Assembly (NCBI GenBank): GCA_963920575.1
Contig: OY986973.1
Location: forward strand, 5,249,054-5,313,053
Direction of reading: 5' to 3'
Source: Narthecium ossifragum
Taxonomy: Eukaryota; Streptophyta; Magnoliopsida; Dioscoreales; Nartheciaceae
DNA: 64,000 nt
Both the position numbers and the translations under genes were made by a program. This document shows, one piece after another, positions 12,443 to 23,680 of the stretch. The notes under the pieces are model-generated. The model made no database searches and was not told the origin of the DNA. It saw nothing but the letters and a program-made list of their open reading frames with translations. Every line of letters starts with the position of its first letter. The first letter of the stretch is position 1.

Positions 12443-12597
12443 AAAAATGTTGGTGCCTTGGAAGATCTCTTCCATGGTCATGGACGCTATGAGCACGCGA
12501 GTCTGAACGAGCTCTTTCACATGGTTGGAGAGCTTGTCGTGAGAGAAGATCAGTCATGCGTACTTGAGCAGGCTTTCGGGATCCTCGTGATAAGACG
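12443..12597 (-). pseudogene. Flotillin-like gene fragment, downstream half
   Basis: This continues the fragment at 18315-18530 once the 5.7-kb solo LTR and one TSD copy are removed. The frame reads through PRVEDPESLLKYA, then a stop, then [30 protein letters not shown]. Plant flotillins have the same order (PRVDD..LL.YA, HDK.SNHV.ELV, ETRVL.ASMTMEE.F.GT). Compared with the family, about seven residues after ELVQ are missing, and a TGA interrupts. Flotillins are membrane-microdomain scaffold proteins, but this fragment (about 110 residues of some 480) is not functional. It ends abruptly where TNP2 coding begins. Confidence 0.82.
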
Positions 12598-12756
12598 TGA
12601 AAAGTGCACAAATCACCCTTTCAATTTAGCCTTATTAGTCTCCAAGCAATGCCTTACTAACTACCATTACCCCATTACATGTACAAGAGCCCTCAAAGAG
12701 GATTGGATCAAGTTTGGAGCTAAAACGAACGCATTTGGGCAAGTTCAGTACAAAGA

Positions 12757-13187
12757 AGATCGATCTTCTTTTGAAAAAGATCGATCCTTTAAAGACATCA
12801 AGAAGAAATCCAGGCTGAACAACAAAGATCGATCTTCCCATCATGAAAGATCGACCATCTATGTGAACCCTCAGTGACAGAGCGTAAGATTTGAAAAGAT
12901 CGATCTTCCTCTTGGAGATGATCGATCTTTTACGTGCAAAAGAGATGACAAAGCGCAACAATTCAGAAGACCGGTCTTCTTCTACGAGAAGATCGATCAC
13001 CTTATGGAACTGAAGAGCACATGAAGCGCAAAAGATCGATCTTCACAACATAGGAAGATCGATCTTCATCGGGACGCGGCCACCATTCAAGAACAAAGAT
13101 CGATCTTCATCTATAGGAAGATCGATCTTCCACGGGAGCAGCAAGCACACGGAAGAGAAAGATCGATTTTCTCCCCCATAAAGATCG
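12757..13187 (+). promoter_or_regulatory. AAGATCGATCTT palindrome array upstream of an LTR TATA box
   Basis: There are eleven exact GATCGATC words by eye, many occurring as pairs 21-27 bp apart and facing across short A/T-rich loops (GAAGATCGATCTT arms near 13031 and 13061). The array ends about 54 bp before CTATAAATAG (13241). Confidence 0.65.
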
Positions 13188-14230
13188 ATCTTTATGTGCC
13201 AACCGAGCAAAATCTAATCCGAGTGGGGGATGTTCGTAGGCTATAAATAGGCCCCTTTGGGGGAATTTTGGGGATCCTCTCTTGTACTTTTTCTCAGCCT
13301 TTCCCTTTTTAAACTCTTTTTATCCGATTTAGAATAAGATCTTTTTGGAGGAGATCCATGAGAGGAGAGCTTCATCAACCTCCATCAATAGATCAAACCC
13401 CCAAGATGAGTCACTAAACTCTTAGCTTAGGGATTCTTATGATGTAATAAGGGTTTCTATTAGGGAGTCCTAGGATTTAGGGCTTGTGCTACTTATTTGA
13501 ATGGTTGTATGGATTGGATTTTAATTTCTATATGAATTTGGTGTTGTTTTCATTCTTGGATGCTTGAATTGCCCTATTGTGCCCTAGATCTAGGTCTATT
13601 GCATGCTAGGGCTTGGATGGAACCTCTCGTGAGAGGGATTCATGCTAGAACCATGGATTCTCTCACGGCGAAGGATTCTAATCCAAGATTGGACTAGATT
13701 GTTGTGCTAGAACCACCACCAATCTATTCCTAGCCCTCCACCCATCCTATCCTTGTGGTTTTGGCCATCGAGGTGCTAGAACCACCTCGCTATCACACCT
13801 AGATCCATACCATGTTAACTCTCTCGCGACGAATACCTCCTAATTAGAGGATTTGTTAGCAACGATCGCAACTCATCATTAGGTCGTCGATCCTTAGACG
13901 ATTGCTCTTGCCTACGAGGGATCTTAACCCGATCCTCGTCGAACGATAGGTGGAACTAACCATTTACCTATCGACAATTGAATTTAACCATTCAAATTGG
14001 GTGGCATGCCCTTATCTTAGGAAGACCTATTAGAACCCTTGTTATTGATCAAGGATCCCTCGGCCATTCTTTATATTTGATCACATTTTAGCATTAATTT
14101 TGATTTAGTCTAGTTAAAAACCCAAATCTAAATCTTTTCCTCCAACTTCTTGGTAGACGACCATGCTTAGTATCCCACTTCAATCCTAGTTTCTTCCCTG
14201 TGGATCGACTCGGACTCACTGATGAGTCAC

Positions 14231-15594
14231 TGAATATTCGTAATTAAACCCCTTAAATTACCTTTGTTAGGTCTAGAGTAGTTGTATTTAATAGTTTGTT
14301 AGTTGATTTCAGGTTTAATCATGATTTGAGAAGAAATATAAGAAATTCGGCTAAAAATATGGATTTATGTGATAAAGTATGCTTAATCGCCTATCAGGAG
14401 AATAATCGCCAAATATTCTGTATAAGTCCAAATATTCTAAAAATATATGATGTGATAGAAAACTTCAAAAGCTACAACTTTCATGTTGAAGACTTTGTGA
14501 CATTCCATACATATTGGCGCCAGTTTTGAAGCAAATTTGGATCTATGAAAGCTGAAATTTGATAAAATCTTAAATGAATTAATGACGTAGCAGTGAAGAC
14601 CCAGTCAGACCGACTAGAGCGATGGATCGGATTTGAGTCCAATGGATCGCTCCGATGGCGTCATCAACCTGAAATTTAGGGAAATTAGAGTTTAAGTTCA
14701 ATTATAACTCCTAATTCTGGGATTAAGGGTTTCTATTATATAAAGTGGTTATTTCAGCCGAATTTTTCGTCTTTTTGACAATCTTTGGAGGAGGAATGAG
14801 AAGACGGTGAGGATGCGGATGGTGATAGCTTTCTATTCCAACCCGATGGCTTTCATTCAAAAAATGAGTTGCTAATTATTGTACTTAGGATCATAAAACC
14901 CTAGTGTAGTTTTGGTTTTTCTTTAGTTTGATTCTTGTGAACTTCTCGATGCATGATCTCATGAATATGGTTTTATTGTTAATAGAGTTGAAGGAACATA
15001 GTTCCCTTGACGTACTTTCAGTCCTATATGATATCTGTGATTGATTGTAGAGATTTATGAGATGGTTTTCATAAAGTTATTGGTTTGCCTTTGAGATAAG
15101 CTATGATATGCGAAGATAGATTGTGCCAAGGTCATTAGGTGTAGTATAATTTAAGGTAATCGTAGGACCAAATACAATCTATCCCAAGCAAAAATAGGTT
15201 ATGTCGTTGGGAACATTAACTTTCTTTTAGGGATTCATATGAGCTTGTAGCCATACGATCCATAATATTGAGAGAATGGAACAAGATGATAACTAGAGAA
15301 AACTAATAATGAAACTGGGGCGGATTGAGTAATTCCTAAGTCACTTATCCATTGATTCAAATTGATTAATCTTTTATTTCTTTTTTTTATTAGTTTAGAT
15401 AACTTTATTCTATCTTTGATTCTTTTCCTTAGTTTCAGGGTTTTGAGAATTGATTTCAATTTCCAACGTTTTCCCTGTGGATCGACTCCCGACTTCACCG
15501 CTATTCTACCTAATAGTCTAGTGATTGAATAAGGATTATAAATTTATATTTGATTGAGTTTGTAACGTTTTAACAACACGTTTGCGAGCGATCA
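14231..15594 (+). mobile_element. Solo LTR nested in the 12.6-kb LTR, TSD GTCAC
   Basis: It begins TGAATATTCGTAATT and ends GCGAGCGATCA. GTCAC is at 14226-14230 and 15595-15599. Near its end it has the phrase CCCTGTGGATCGACTC, which the host LTR shares, so it belongs to a related gypsy family. The TATA-like TTATATAAAG is near 14745. A small GGATCG/CGATGG cluster lies around 14620-14660. Confidence 0.88.
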
Positions 15595-15623
15595 GTCACC
15601 ACTAGCTACCCCAAAGGTAGTTA

Positions 15624-18237
15624 TGTCATACCCCGACCCAGAAAACCCATCCAGGACGAGACGTGAAGGTTCCTATCACTATTCATCTCCAATTGGCGTG
15701 ATATAATGCGAAAAACATAGATAAACTTAAACAATTCATATTCCAGAGGTAAACTGTAATTCAATTCATAAATACATCAAGTTGTACTGTTTAAACATCT
15801 GATTACAATTCTTATCAAACTCCTCAAAGGAAAAGATATTATACAAATAATCCAAAGAGTCCTCAAAAGATGTTTATAATATACAAAACTGCCAAAGTAC
15901 AACAATCGTCCTCCAGCAACCTCAAGCACCTCTGGATGTAGTCGCGCCGCCAAAAGCTGATCCCGCCGGCACTATTGCTGAAGAGTTGGCGCCTGTACCT
16001 GCAAACGCAGCCCGGGTAGGAGTGAGCGATAAGCTAAGTAGGGTTCTACTCTACGACACACTGAAGGGAGGAAAACAACAATAGTGTTGTCTCCCCGCTC
16101 AAGTCTAACGGATGCCACGGGTCCCATAACCCTATCGATGTCCCAAGGGCTCCTGTCATGAAACCTCTCTCGTGAATATATTACCAGGAGACCAAGGAAC
16201 AGTAACATGCAGGATCACCCTTACCCAAGTAGGAATACCATGCCTTGGGGAACTACGTCGGGAACGTATCGACAACCATCCTTAGCACATGGCCTTGGAA
16301 GACAACACGACCTCTAAACCTCAAGCATTGATCAGAGTCAACTACCTCAAATCCTCATCAACATGAGATTCAATAATACAATCACGCCCTAATCCTTACT
16401 ACCCAGCCACGGTCCTAAGGCTAGATCCGAGCTACCCGAGAGCCTCGGATCGGCGATCAACCCATCGCCCGCCTAACCTCATATGCCTCTAATGCAAACA
16501 AGATGCATGCAATGCTCAGACACAAATAATGAGATATAGGCATGCAACAACATGGCAATTATCATACAAGGCTAGGCATAGCCTGTACCTAGCTAAAGGG
16601 TGAGCATAGCAAGGGCCTCAAATACATATAGTTTATACTAATCAAGCAATGATTAGCACAAAGAGATAAACACAAATATACAATAGTCTTCAGTGCTCTC
16701 TTGCACCTGACAGACTAAGGTTCAACAGTTACCCCGCAGGTAACTGGCCAACATTTATACAATAGCCCTCGGCACACGCCAGCATCAGGCTAAGGTTCCA
16801 CAACTGCACGTAAGCTAGCACTCATAGCTAGCTAACGGTTAAATAAACTATAAGCATTTAAATCTACCATCCACTAAGCATTTAAATGCAAGTTCCCATC
16901 CATAAATCCACCAAAAAGACAAACGCCCAATTCAATTCCCAATCTCAATAGAAATCCGTTGAAAACCCCTCCATAACACCATGCATGCTCCCTAACATGA
17001 TTGGGTATCTATCATGAACGAAAAACCAATCAAAGGAAGCCAGAAAACACTGTTCAGGGGTTGACGGTCGATGCGATGGTCGACCGTGAGGTCACGGTCG
17101 ATGCGATCACGGTCGATGCGACGGTCGATCCGACAGTCGACCGTGAGGCAAGAACACGGGAAAACATTAAGTGCCACGGTCGATCGGGACATCGACCGTG
17201 GGGAGCCAAGAAGGAAACAGAGCCTCACGGTCATTCCGACGATCGACCGTGAGGTAAGATGGAAAAAGGGTAAGGACCCGCGGTCGATCCGAGCATCGAC
17301 CCTGGGAGACTAAAAATCAAACAGAGAATGACGGTCGATCCGACGGTCGACCGTCAGGCCCAGAAAAAGCGTATCAACTCTTGACAGTCGATCCAACGGT
17401 CGACCGTCCAGCCTATTGCACTGTTCCTTAGAACAGTGCCAGAAATCCAATTTCTTGGATTTCAACTATCAAATCTCGTTGGAAATCAATGAAACTTTGC
17501 ATGCATACATAATCAATGATGGAGAAGCCAATGATGCGAAGAAAACACCATTTTGATGGTTAAATCTCCTATCTAGGTTAAAATGGCCGAAAACCGACAA
17601 AACAGCGATAATACGGAAATCAGTCGATAAAATACGGAAATCACAAGGTAGGAAAACTTAAAGCAAGCTATAACACACATGCTACAAGTTACATAACATT
17701 CTACCATGTATTCTTACAACGAAAAATACAATAAACATATCCTAGGAGAACCCGATCACAAGATCGAGATAGAAACACCTACCTGAACAAGCAGGGCAGC
17801 TCCTCCACGCATCCCCCAAGTCCGATCGTCAAGATCCGCTCCTTGAACGCCGCGCCTAGAAGCCCTAGCATAGCCGGTTGGAGAGAGGAAGAGAGAACGG
17901 CATGAGAAGAAGAAAGAAAAAGAGAGAGAAAGGAGGAGAGCTTAAATAGAAAGCTGGAATCGATCACAGCCGTCTGATTCGATCTCTCCCGATCGAGCTC
18001 CGATCTTCTGATCGAAAACGCCCTTAAGGTTCTAATCAAACACATACATCAATCCAAGGCCGTATGTGTAACGCGGGTGTGAAACTGACCAACATGAAGC
18101 ATATTTATCAAAATACCACTGGGGTCAAAAACAGCGATGCGATCAACCGATCGCATCCCAGGGCCAATCGGGCCAAACCACAAACAAGACCCTCGACCTA
18201 ACGCGGTTGAACCGGGTTGGAGGTACGGGTCCTCACA
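15624..18237 (-). mobile_element. Solo LTR, Tekay/Del-like family, nested, TSD AGTTA
   Basis: On the minus strand it begins TGTGAGGACCCGTACC and ends GGGTCGGGGTATGACA, closely resembling the chromovirus LTR ends at 31.1-33.5 kb. AGTTA is at 15619-15623 and 18238-18242. It is 2614 bp long. It contains a GGTCGA palindrome array (17064-17404) and a second GATC-rich cluster at about 17960-18015 next to a TATA-like TCTATTTAAG on the minus strand. Confidence 0.9.
17064..17404 (-). promoter_or_regulatory. GGTCGATC/GGTCGACC palindrome array
   Basis: There are repeated ACGGTCGATC and GGTCGACCGT words arranged as inverted pairs with 4-20 base loops. Here the array lies downstream of the TATA-like site, unlike the Athila-type LTRs, so it may sit in transcribed LTR sequence. 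Confidence 0.5.
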
Positions 18238-18314
18238 AGTTAGTTAGGAGTTTGATTATAAATTTCTAATTTTGATCAGGCGCGTTAAGCCGCGACACTT
18301 TCCACGTATTATCA

Positions 18315-18530
18315 CCTCGACACGGGGGTTGATGGTGAAGACTACCGGGAGGATGAAGGGGAGCTTCTCGCTGCTCATCCCAAGGTGTAGTTCATCGATG
18401 AGATGTAGAAGACAGTGCACAACTAGCCGGGGATGATCCATGCTTTCTTGGCGAGTTTGATGTCCTCCACTCCGTTGTCGATAATGGCCAAGTACTCCGA
18501 TGCTTTTGCAGCTTGAAAGAAGAAAACCAT
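18315..18530 (-). pseudogene. Flotillin-like gene fragment, upstream half
   Basis: The minus-strand frame from 18530 reads [20 protein letters not shown] and KAWIIPG, then a TAG where flotillins have Gln, then CTVFYISSMNYT. After a small deletion/frameshift it continues MSSEKLPFILPVVFTINPRV. This matches the N-terminal SPFH/flotillin region. It is flanked at the right by the tail of a minus-strand LINE (GAA/AAG-rich) and at the left by the solo LTR that splits the gene. A possible acceptor-like CTTTCAAG just precedes the homology, so this may be a former second exon. Confidence 0.85.
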
Positions 18531-19063
18531 TTTCTTCTTCTTCTTCTTTGATTAGATAAGCCCAAGGGCTGCGAAACCAAAGGAGAAAAATAAAGAAAAA
18601 AGGGTGCCAAACAAAGCAACCCAAAAACAAAAAACACAACATAGCTCCTCAAAAACAGGGTATCAAGGGCTCCCCCAATCAGAGGATGCCAAAACATCCA
18701 TGGTGCAATTGAACTGGCACGGAATGTGCACAAATAGGGCATCACAAAAAGAAGAGGCCAACCTCCAAATCGATGAAAGAACCCCCCAAGAGCTCCTACG
18801 GCCAAGCAAATCTGCCGGAGCCAAAACCAATTCCAAGTAGAGAGTCGGATTCCAAGATGACTGACCTGATCCCCCTCATTTTCGATTCCAAGAGCCCCTC
18901 TACCATGGCACACAGCTCGACCTCAACCACTGAATAGGTTTGCGTCCTAGCAACCCAGTTCCAGGATGGGTTCAGTCCTTTAGGGAAGAAGACAGCCGCC
19001 AGATCGGCCTCACCCCCACGAACAGATGCACCCAGGGGCGGACCTATTAGCAAACTAGGGGGG

Positions 19064-20055
19064 TGTTAGCCCTAATGACGTTTTAATTATGTTTTGATGA
19101 TGCCAATATGTTCCTAAATGTTAAAATATATATGTGATAAAATATATGTTGATAACTACCTTTAACTTTCATAATTGAGATATTATTAAGTTGACGGATG
19201 ATGCATGGAAGCATCCGGGGAGTTGACGGATGATGCATGGATGCATCCGTGGGATGCGACGGTCGATCCACGTGGAGCTTTTATGAAGAAAAGTGAGAAG
19301 CGACGGTCGATCGGAGCATCGACCATGGGAAGCCTTTTTCTTGACAGAGCCTGACGGACGATGTGACGGTCGACCGTGAGGCATGACGGTCGATAGGTGG
19401 ATCGACCGTGGCTCAAGAAAAGCCTGGCGGACGATGTCACGGACGATGCAATGGTCAACCGTAAGCCCAGAAACTAACTGTTAAAGAGCCGTTGCACAAA
19501 CAGAAAATAGTCGTTGAAAGCTATTTTTTTAGGCCCTAAAGCTCAAGTATATATAAGAAGATGCGGCAAACTTGGGGTAAGACTAAGGGAGATATTAGTT
19601 TATATTGTAACAAGTTTTAGTCTTCTTTTGAGAGCTTTAACCTTTGTAAAACTACTTCAAGTGTGAAGTAGACTTTGAGAGAAATATTCAAGAGAGAGTT
19701 TGGAGTGATTTGTAAGGTTCTCAAGCACCCGTAAGCTTGAGGGGGAGCTCCAGCAGTTGTTGGAGGATTTATAAGGTTGCCAAGCACCCGGAAGCTTGGT
19801 GGAAAAACTTGTAAAGGAGAATTACAAGTAGTGGAACCTCAAGGAGGCCCTTGAGAGAGTGGACGTAGGCAAGGTTTGCCGAACCACTATAAAATCTGGT
19901 GCAATTCTCCTAACTCTTTCTCTCATCCTTCGTTGCATGCTTTATTTATAGTTTTCATATCTAAACAAGTATACTAGTCTTCTAGCTTTCTATCTTGGTT
20001 TTCATCTATTGTATTTCTGCAAAAGAGTCCAATTCATCCCCCCTTGGACCTTCAA
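19064..20055 (+). mobile_element. Solo LTR (copia-like) inside the hAT MITE
   Basis: It starts TGTTAGCCCTAATGACG and ends near GTCCAATTCATCCCCCCTTG...CTTCAA, phrases typical of long copia-type LTRs. GGGGG lies on both sides (19059-19063 and 20056-20060), fitting a target duplication in a G-rich site, although the 3' end is CAA instead of CA. It contains a GGTCGATC array and a TATA box TATATATAAG (19549). Confidence 0.65.
19257..19452 (+). promoter_or_regulatory. GGTCGATC array upstream of a TATA box
   Basis: Repeated ACGGTCGATCC, GGTCGACCGTGAG and GATCGACC words end about 95 bp before TATATATAAG (19549). Confidence 0.55.
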
Positions 20056-20540
20056 GGGGGCCCATGCCCCCCTTGAATTTTTTTTTATTACCTTAACCCC
20101 CCTGGGCCCGCGCCCCACACCCCCCACCCCAGTGCCCCCCACCCCCCCTGGCCCCCCCTGAGGCCCTGCTACCCTGACCCTTCCTCCCTCGCCCCCCCCT
20201 TACTCGAGAGGCTGGGTCCGCCCCTGGATGCACCAGTGCGAATGACAGCAGCAGCAACTGGGGCAATCGGGGTTGGAGCACGACGAGGGAGGAAGGAGAC
20301 TGCAAACTCTTTTAACTTGCCTCGAGATCAGGCAAGCAAGCTGTTCTGGCGTTGAAAACTAATTGTCGAAGCCCCCCGCGCTACGGTCTTTCCAAATCCA
20401 CCAAAGTGTATATCCAACCCAGGTTTTGTGATTCTTTGAGAGTGAGGAGCAATGGGTTGGCTCCCCTCCATCATCGTCGGTCAAACAGAAATGGAACAAT
20501 GCCCTAACCTCTTCTTGCTTACCTTTCCACCCAACCCTTC

Positions 20541-21175
20541 CACCGCCTCCCTCCATGTGACCTTGCCTCCCCTCCCCAACACTAGTCCTCCTTCAACACC
20601 CCACACTTTTATTCCCCATCCTCAGGCATCCATTTACCCTCCACCCTTACTTGCATTTACTCCCCCACCGGCTCATCCTCTCACCCATCCCCCTCTGTTT
20701 CCTGCTCCACGGCCTTTACTTTGGCCTTCCCGGACTCATTTACTGCATCCTATCCCCCTTTACTCCCCCAACCAACCCATGCAAGCCCTTCTTTTCCAAC
20801 AGATCATGGGATCACTTGGGGTAGTCCTTAGAGTATCTAAGGCGGAGACTCACCCTGTGGGTCCTCCTCCACCGGGAGAGGCGACAGAACATGCCTCATA
20901 CCCAACACGTGATCCCCCCCCCCCCTCGTGGAGGATAACATACTGGAGCTTGATGACGAAGATTAGGAACGTACTAGAAGATTCAGGGATCACTCGATGT
21001 ACGTGAGAATGGATGGAAGATGCGCTTAGATGAGTTCAGACGGAGGATTGACTGGCTTTGGGTGGCATTCAAACCGGTCCTAGTGGTTGATGTTGATGAC
21101 AGGCTCTTAGTCATCAAGTTTAGAAGTGATGAAGACTAGCTGAAGGCAGTAGCTGGTGGACCTTGGAGGGTGGGT

Positions 21176-21223
<48 letters not shown>

Positions 21224-22135
21224 GCTGACAAGAGAACTTCAGCTCAGAGGAAGATGCCCTCCTCTCCCAAACTGTGTGCTCAGCCAACTCCTTCTCTTGG
21301 TCCGGAAGGAGCCACATCGCTACTTATTGTTGAGCTGCTACAACCCTAATCAGGCGCCCATGAAATGGCCACGTCTCACGCATTGGACGGTGCTATAGGA
21401 GGAGCCCCATCCCTTGCCCAGGCGTCTCTCTCCCGTGAGGAGATGGAGATGACCATTAAGAAGCCTTCAAGAACCTCCTAACATCCCTACCTCCATATTT
21501 ATTTTCGGAGTGAGAAAGGATGGACCTGCGTGACCTTGACGATGAAAAAGATGAGGATGAGGATGAGGATATGGAAGCTATATTGATGGCGGAGTATGGC
21601 TATCCTAGGAGGACTTCTGCCATCGGTGAATCATGAAGGCGATCTCTTGGAACTGTCAAGGGGTGGGGCTCCAGAGACTTCACCGGGTCTGCCAGAGCCT
21701 CCTCTCTCGACATTCCCCTAACCTCCTTCTTCAAGAGGTTGGGTTCTCAGAGGAAGATCATTTGGGTATCTGAATCAGCTTTGGAGCAGGATGGGGCACT
21801 TACCTCGTTCCACCTGGAAGCAATAGTTGGGGTTGTTGTCTTTTGCCCATGCCTCGCGGCAGGCCATCCATGGTGTTTGGACAAAAGAGTCAGACGATCA
21901 GATGAGGATCTCGGTGGTCTACGCAGCAAGAAATTGGCAGGATCCTGAGCGGCTCTTGCTGGAGTTGGGCCGTGTATGCTGGAATCAAGGCCTGCATCTG
22001 ATCATCGACGACTTCAACACGATCACCTCGCCTTCTGAGAAGAGAGGGGGTCGGCCGTTTGCGCTGAGTTGAAGCATTAGGGCATTCTTCCCTACACCTG
22101 AGAAGAGTGGGATCTTGGATGTCGCCTACGTACCA
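20541..22135 (+). pseudogene. LINE 5' portion (ORF1 and endonuclease), inverted relative to its flanks
   Basis: Plus-strand ORF1-type remnants around 21080-21175 include DDRLLVIKFRSDED and AVAGGPWRVGG (DUF4283-like). An apurinic-type endonuclease starts near 21632 with KAISWNCQGVGLQRLHRV and ends with FNTITSPSEKRGGRPFALS (about 22015-22070) and SGILDVAYV (about 22110). Stops and frameshifts occur throughout, and a (CT)20 run interrupts ORF1. On both sides the LINE sequence is on the minus strand. Confidence 0.78.
21179..21220. repeat. (CT)n microsatellite
   Basis: About 20 uninterrupted CT repeats inside the LINE ORF1 remnant. Confidence 0.95.
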
Positions 22136-23640
22136 AAGGAAATTTGAGAAAAGGAGCTTGCCATTGAACAGCTTCCACAAGAAGAACTTCACCCGAGGCC
22201 CAACTGGAGCTTTAGACAAATTTATCCAACTAGCACTCTCTTCCTCACCAATCCACCACCTCTCCATCTGATCTTTTAGAAGCCACAAATCTATTGAAGC
22301 AGTAAATATCCCACCATTGCTAGCAAAGATCCAGCCCTATTTATCCAAGTTGGAGCCCCTCAATAATCTAGTCTCCCGGATCCCAGCCGCCAGGTCCGGA
22401 TGGAAATATTCCAAGAGCAGGTCTTCACTCCAACGGTCGGACTCCTCAAGCAGGTCGCGGACGCAGAGATCTCCTGGGATTAGTGAGGAGAAGAGAGAAG
22501 GAGAACTTGCAAGAGAACTATCCAAGACCCAGCAATTATTCAAAACACTGACCTTCCCGTGAGACGCCGGTGTCCAGCATAGCCCTTCCTGGAGTTTGGT
22601 TGTTGCGTTGCATATGCGGCACCAGTGTGATGAAGACATCGAGGGAATGCTTCCAGTTGGTAGGTTGTCTGGCCACTTATACTTGCACCGGGTAACCCTC
22701 GGCCAGATGAATCAGGCTCCAGGCAAAGACTCGTCACCCTTTTGATCCGTAGGGATTGCTGCCAAGTATCAAAAGCCCTCAAGCCCAGCCCACCCCCGCC
22801 CGCTTCAGTTGGGAGCAAACACAATCCCAGGACACCATCCTAGCGTTCTTCCCATTCCACAGGAAGGTACGAGAGATGAACTCAAGGTCCTTGATCACAG
22901 CTTTCGGGACATGCGTCGCCAAGAAAAGGTGTGCCAGTGTAGCCTAGAGAACTGATTTGATCAACGTAACACGACCTGTGTCTGTTAGCTTCAATGAGGA
23001 TCAGTCACTCAATCTCCTTTGAAACATCTCCAAAATGTCATTGAATGCCGCCCTCTTGAGCCTCCCTGAGTAAACTAGGACACCCAAATATTTGAAGAAG
23101 TCCCTCACCTCCATGACCTTGAGCATGTGGGAGATGTTGAACCGCCTATCTTCATCCACACTTGGAGAGAACCCGACATGGGATTTCGCCTCATTGATTT
23201 CCAATCCGAACAATAAGAAAACATCCTTCAAGATCTGTAGGATACGGTGGGCTTCTTCCGCTGTGGCCTTTATCACGAGCATGCAGTCATCAATGTAGAG
23301 TAGGTGTGAGAAGACCTCCCGGTCTTTGTAGAACTTAACGCCCTTTAGACCCCTTGCCAGTAGCCGAGAGAGAGTCTCCTACACTAAGAGAAAAAGGTAA
23401 GGGGAAATTGGGTCACCCTAGTGGAGACCCCTCGTGGTTGTGAAGTGTATGGACACTCTGCCATTGACAATCAGAGCAAAGCTTGAGGAGGAAACGCATG
23501 CCATGATCCTGCTCAGCCATTGCCGCGGGAAGTTGTGCCTGATCGTCGCAGAAGGAACGGATCTATGTCAGGCCACATTACAAACACCTCTGTCTAATCT
23601 CTCAAGAATTCTGGCACGTCTGCTGCTTGTTAGATCATGT
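22136..23640 (-). pseudogene. LINE reverse transcriptase and zf-RVT region, decayed
   Basis: Right to left on the minus strand: FPRQWLSRIMACVSSSSFAL, GDPISPYLFLLV, SHLLYIDDCMLVIKA (the RT catalytic box, here YIDD), LFGLEINEAKSHVGFSPS, FFKYLGVLVYSGRL, GGLGLRAFDTWQQSL and finally PVGPRVKFFLWKLFNGKLL (zf-RVT). Several stops (for example one before GDPISP) and frameshifts show that it is dead. The RT N-terminus is absent beyond about 23640. The zf-RVT domain breaks off at about 22136, where the inverted 5' segment starts. Confidence 0.85.
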
Positions 23641-23680
23641 ATACCATGGATCAATGAACCCCAAATCGACTAAACCGCAG

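Larger units (their letters stand above)
12598..18314 (+). mobile_element. Solo LTR, Athila-related, carrying two nested solo LTRs, TSD CCTCG
   Basis: It starts TGATAAGACGTG and ends GTATTATCA, with CCTCG at 12593-12597 and 18315-18319. The LTR itself consists of 12598-14230, 15600-15623 and 18243-18314 (about 1.73 kb). The rest is two later insertions. Deleting 12598-18319 restores the flotillin reading frame, which confirms the ends. A TATA box CTATAAATAG is at 13241-13250. Confidence 0.9.
19033..20226. mobile_element. hAT MITE, TSD GATGCACC, containing a solo LTR
   Basis: There are perfect 12-bp terminal inverted repeats CAGGGGCGGACC / GGTCCGCCCCTG. GATGCACC is duplicated at 19025-19032 and 20227-20234. 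The terminal sequence resembles that of dTph1-type hAT elements. Without the LTR-like insertion it would be only about 200 bp, so it is non-autonomous. Confidence 0.93.
18531..20540 (-). pseudogene. LINE 3' portion: zinc-binding tail and RNase H-like domain, split by a hAT
   Basis: Minus-strand coding runs from about 20540 (EEVRALFHFCLTDDDGGEP, YTLWWIWKDRSA) through the hAT insertion into VIRTGASVRGGEADLAAVFF and YSVVEVELCAMVEGLLESK, then IRSVILESDSL. This is the RNase H-like domain of plant L1-type LINEs. It ends near 18535 in an AAG-rich tail next to the flotillin fragment. Stops and frameshifts are present. Removing the hAT and one 8-bp TSD restores the frame. Confidence 0.82.

Noticed and set aside
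17001..17313. Two overlapping frames encoding Arg/Asp-rich repeats
   Set aside because: They are produced by the GGTCGATC palindrome array inside a solo LTR in all frames; no initiation or conserved frame.
20452..21006. 184-codon Pro-rich plus-strand frame
   Set aside because: Its first part overlaps true minus-strand LINE coding and the rest is Pro-rich LINE ORF1-type filler; it is described within the LINE fragments and not as a host gene.
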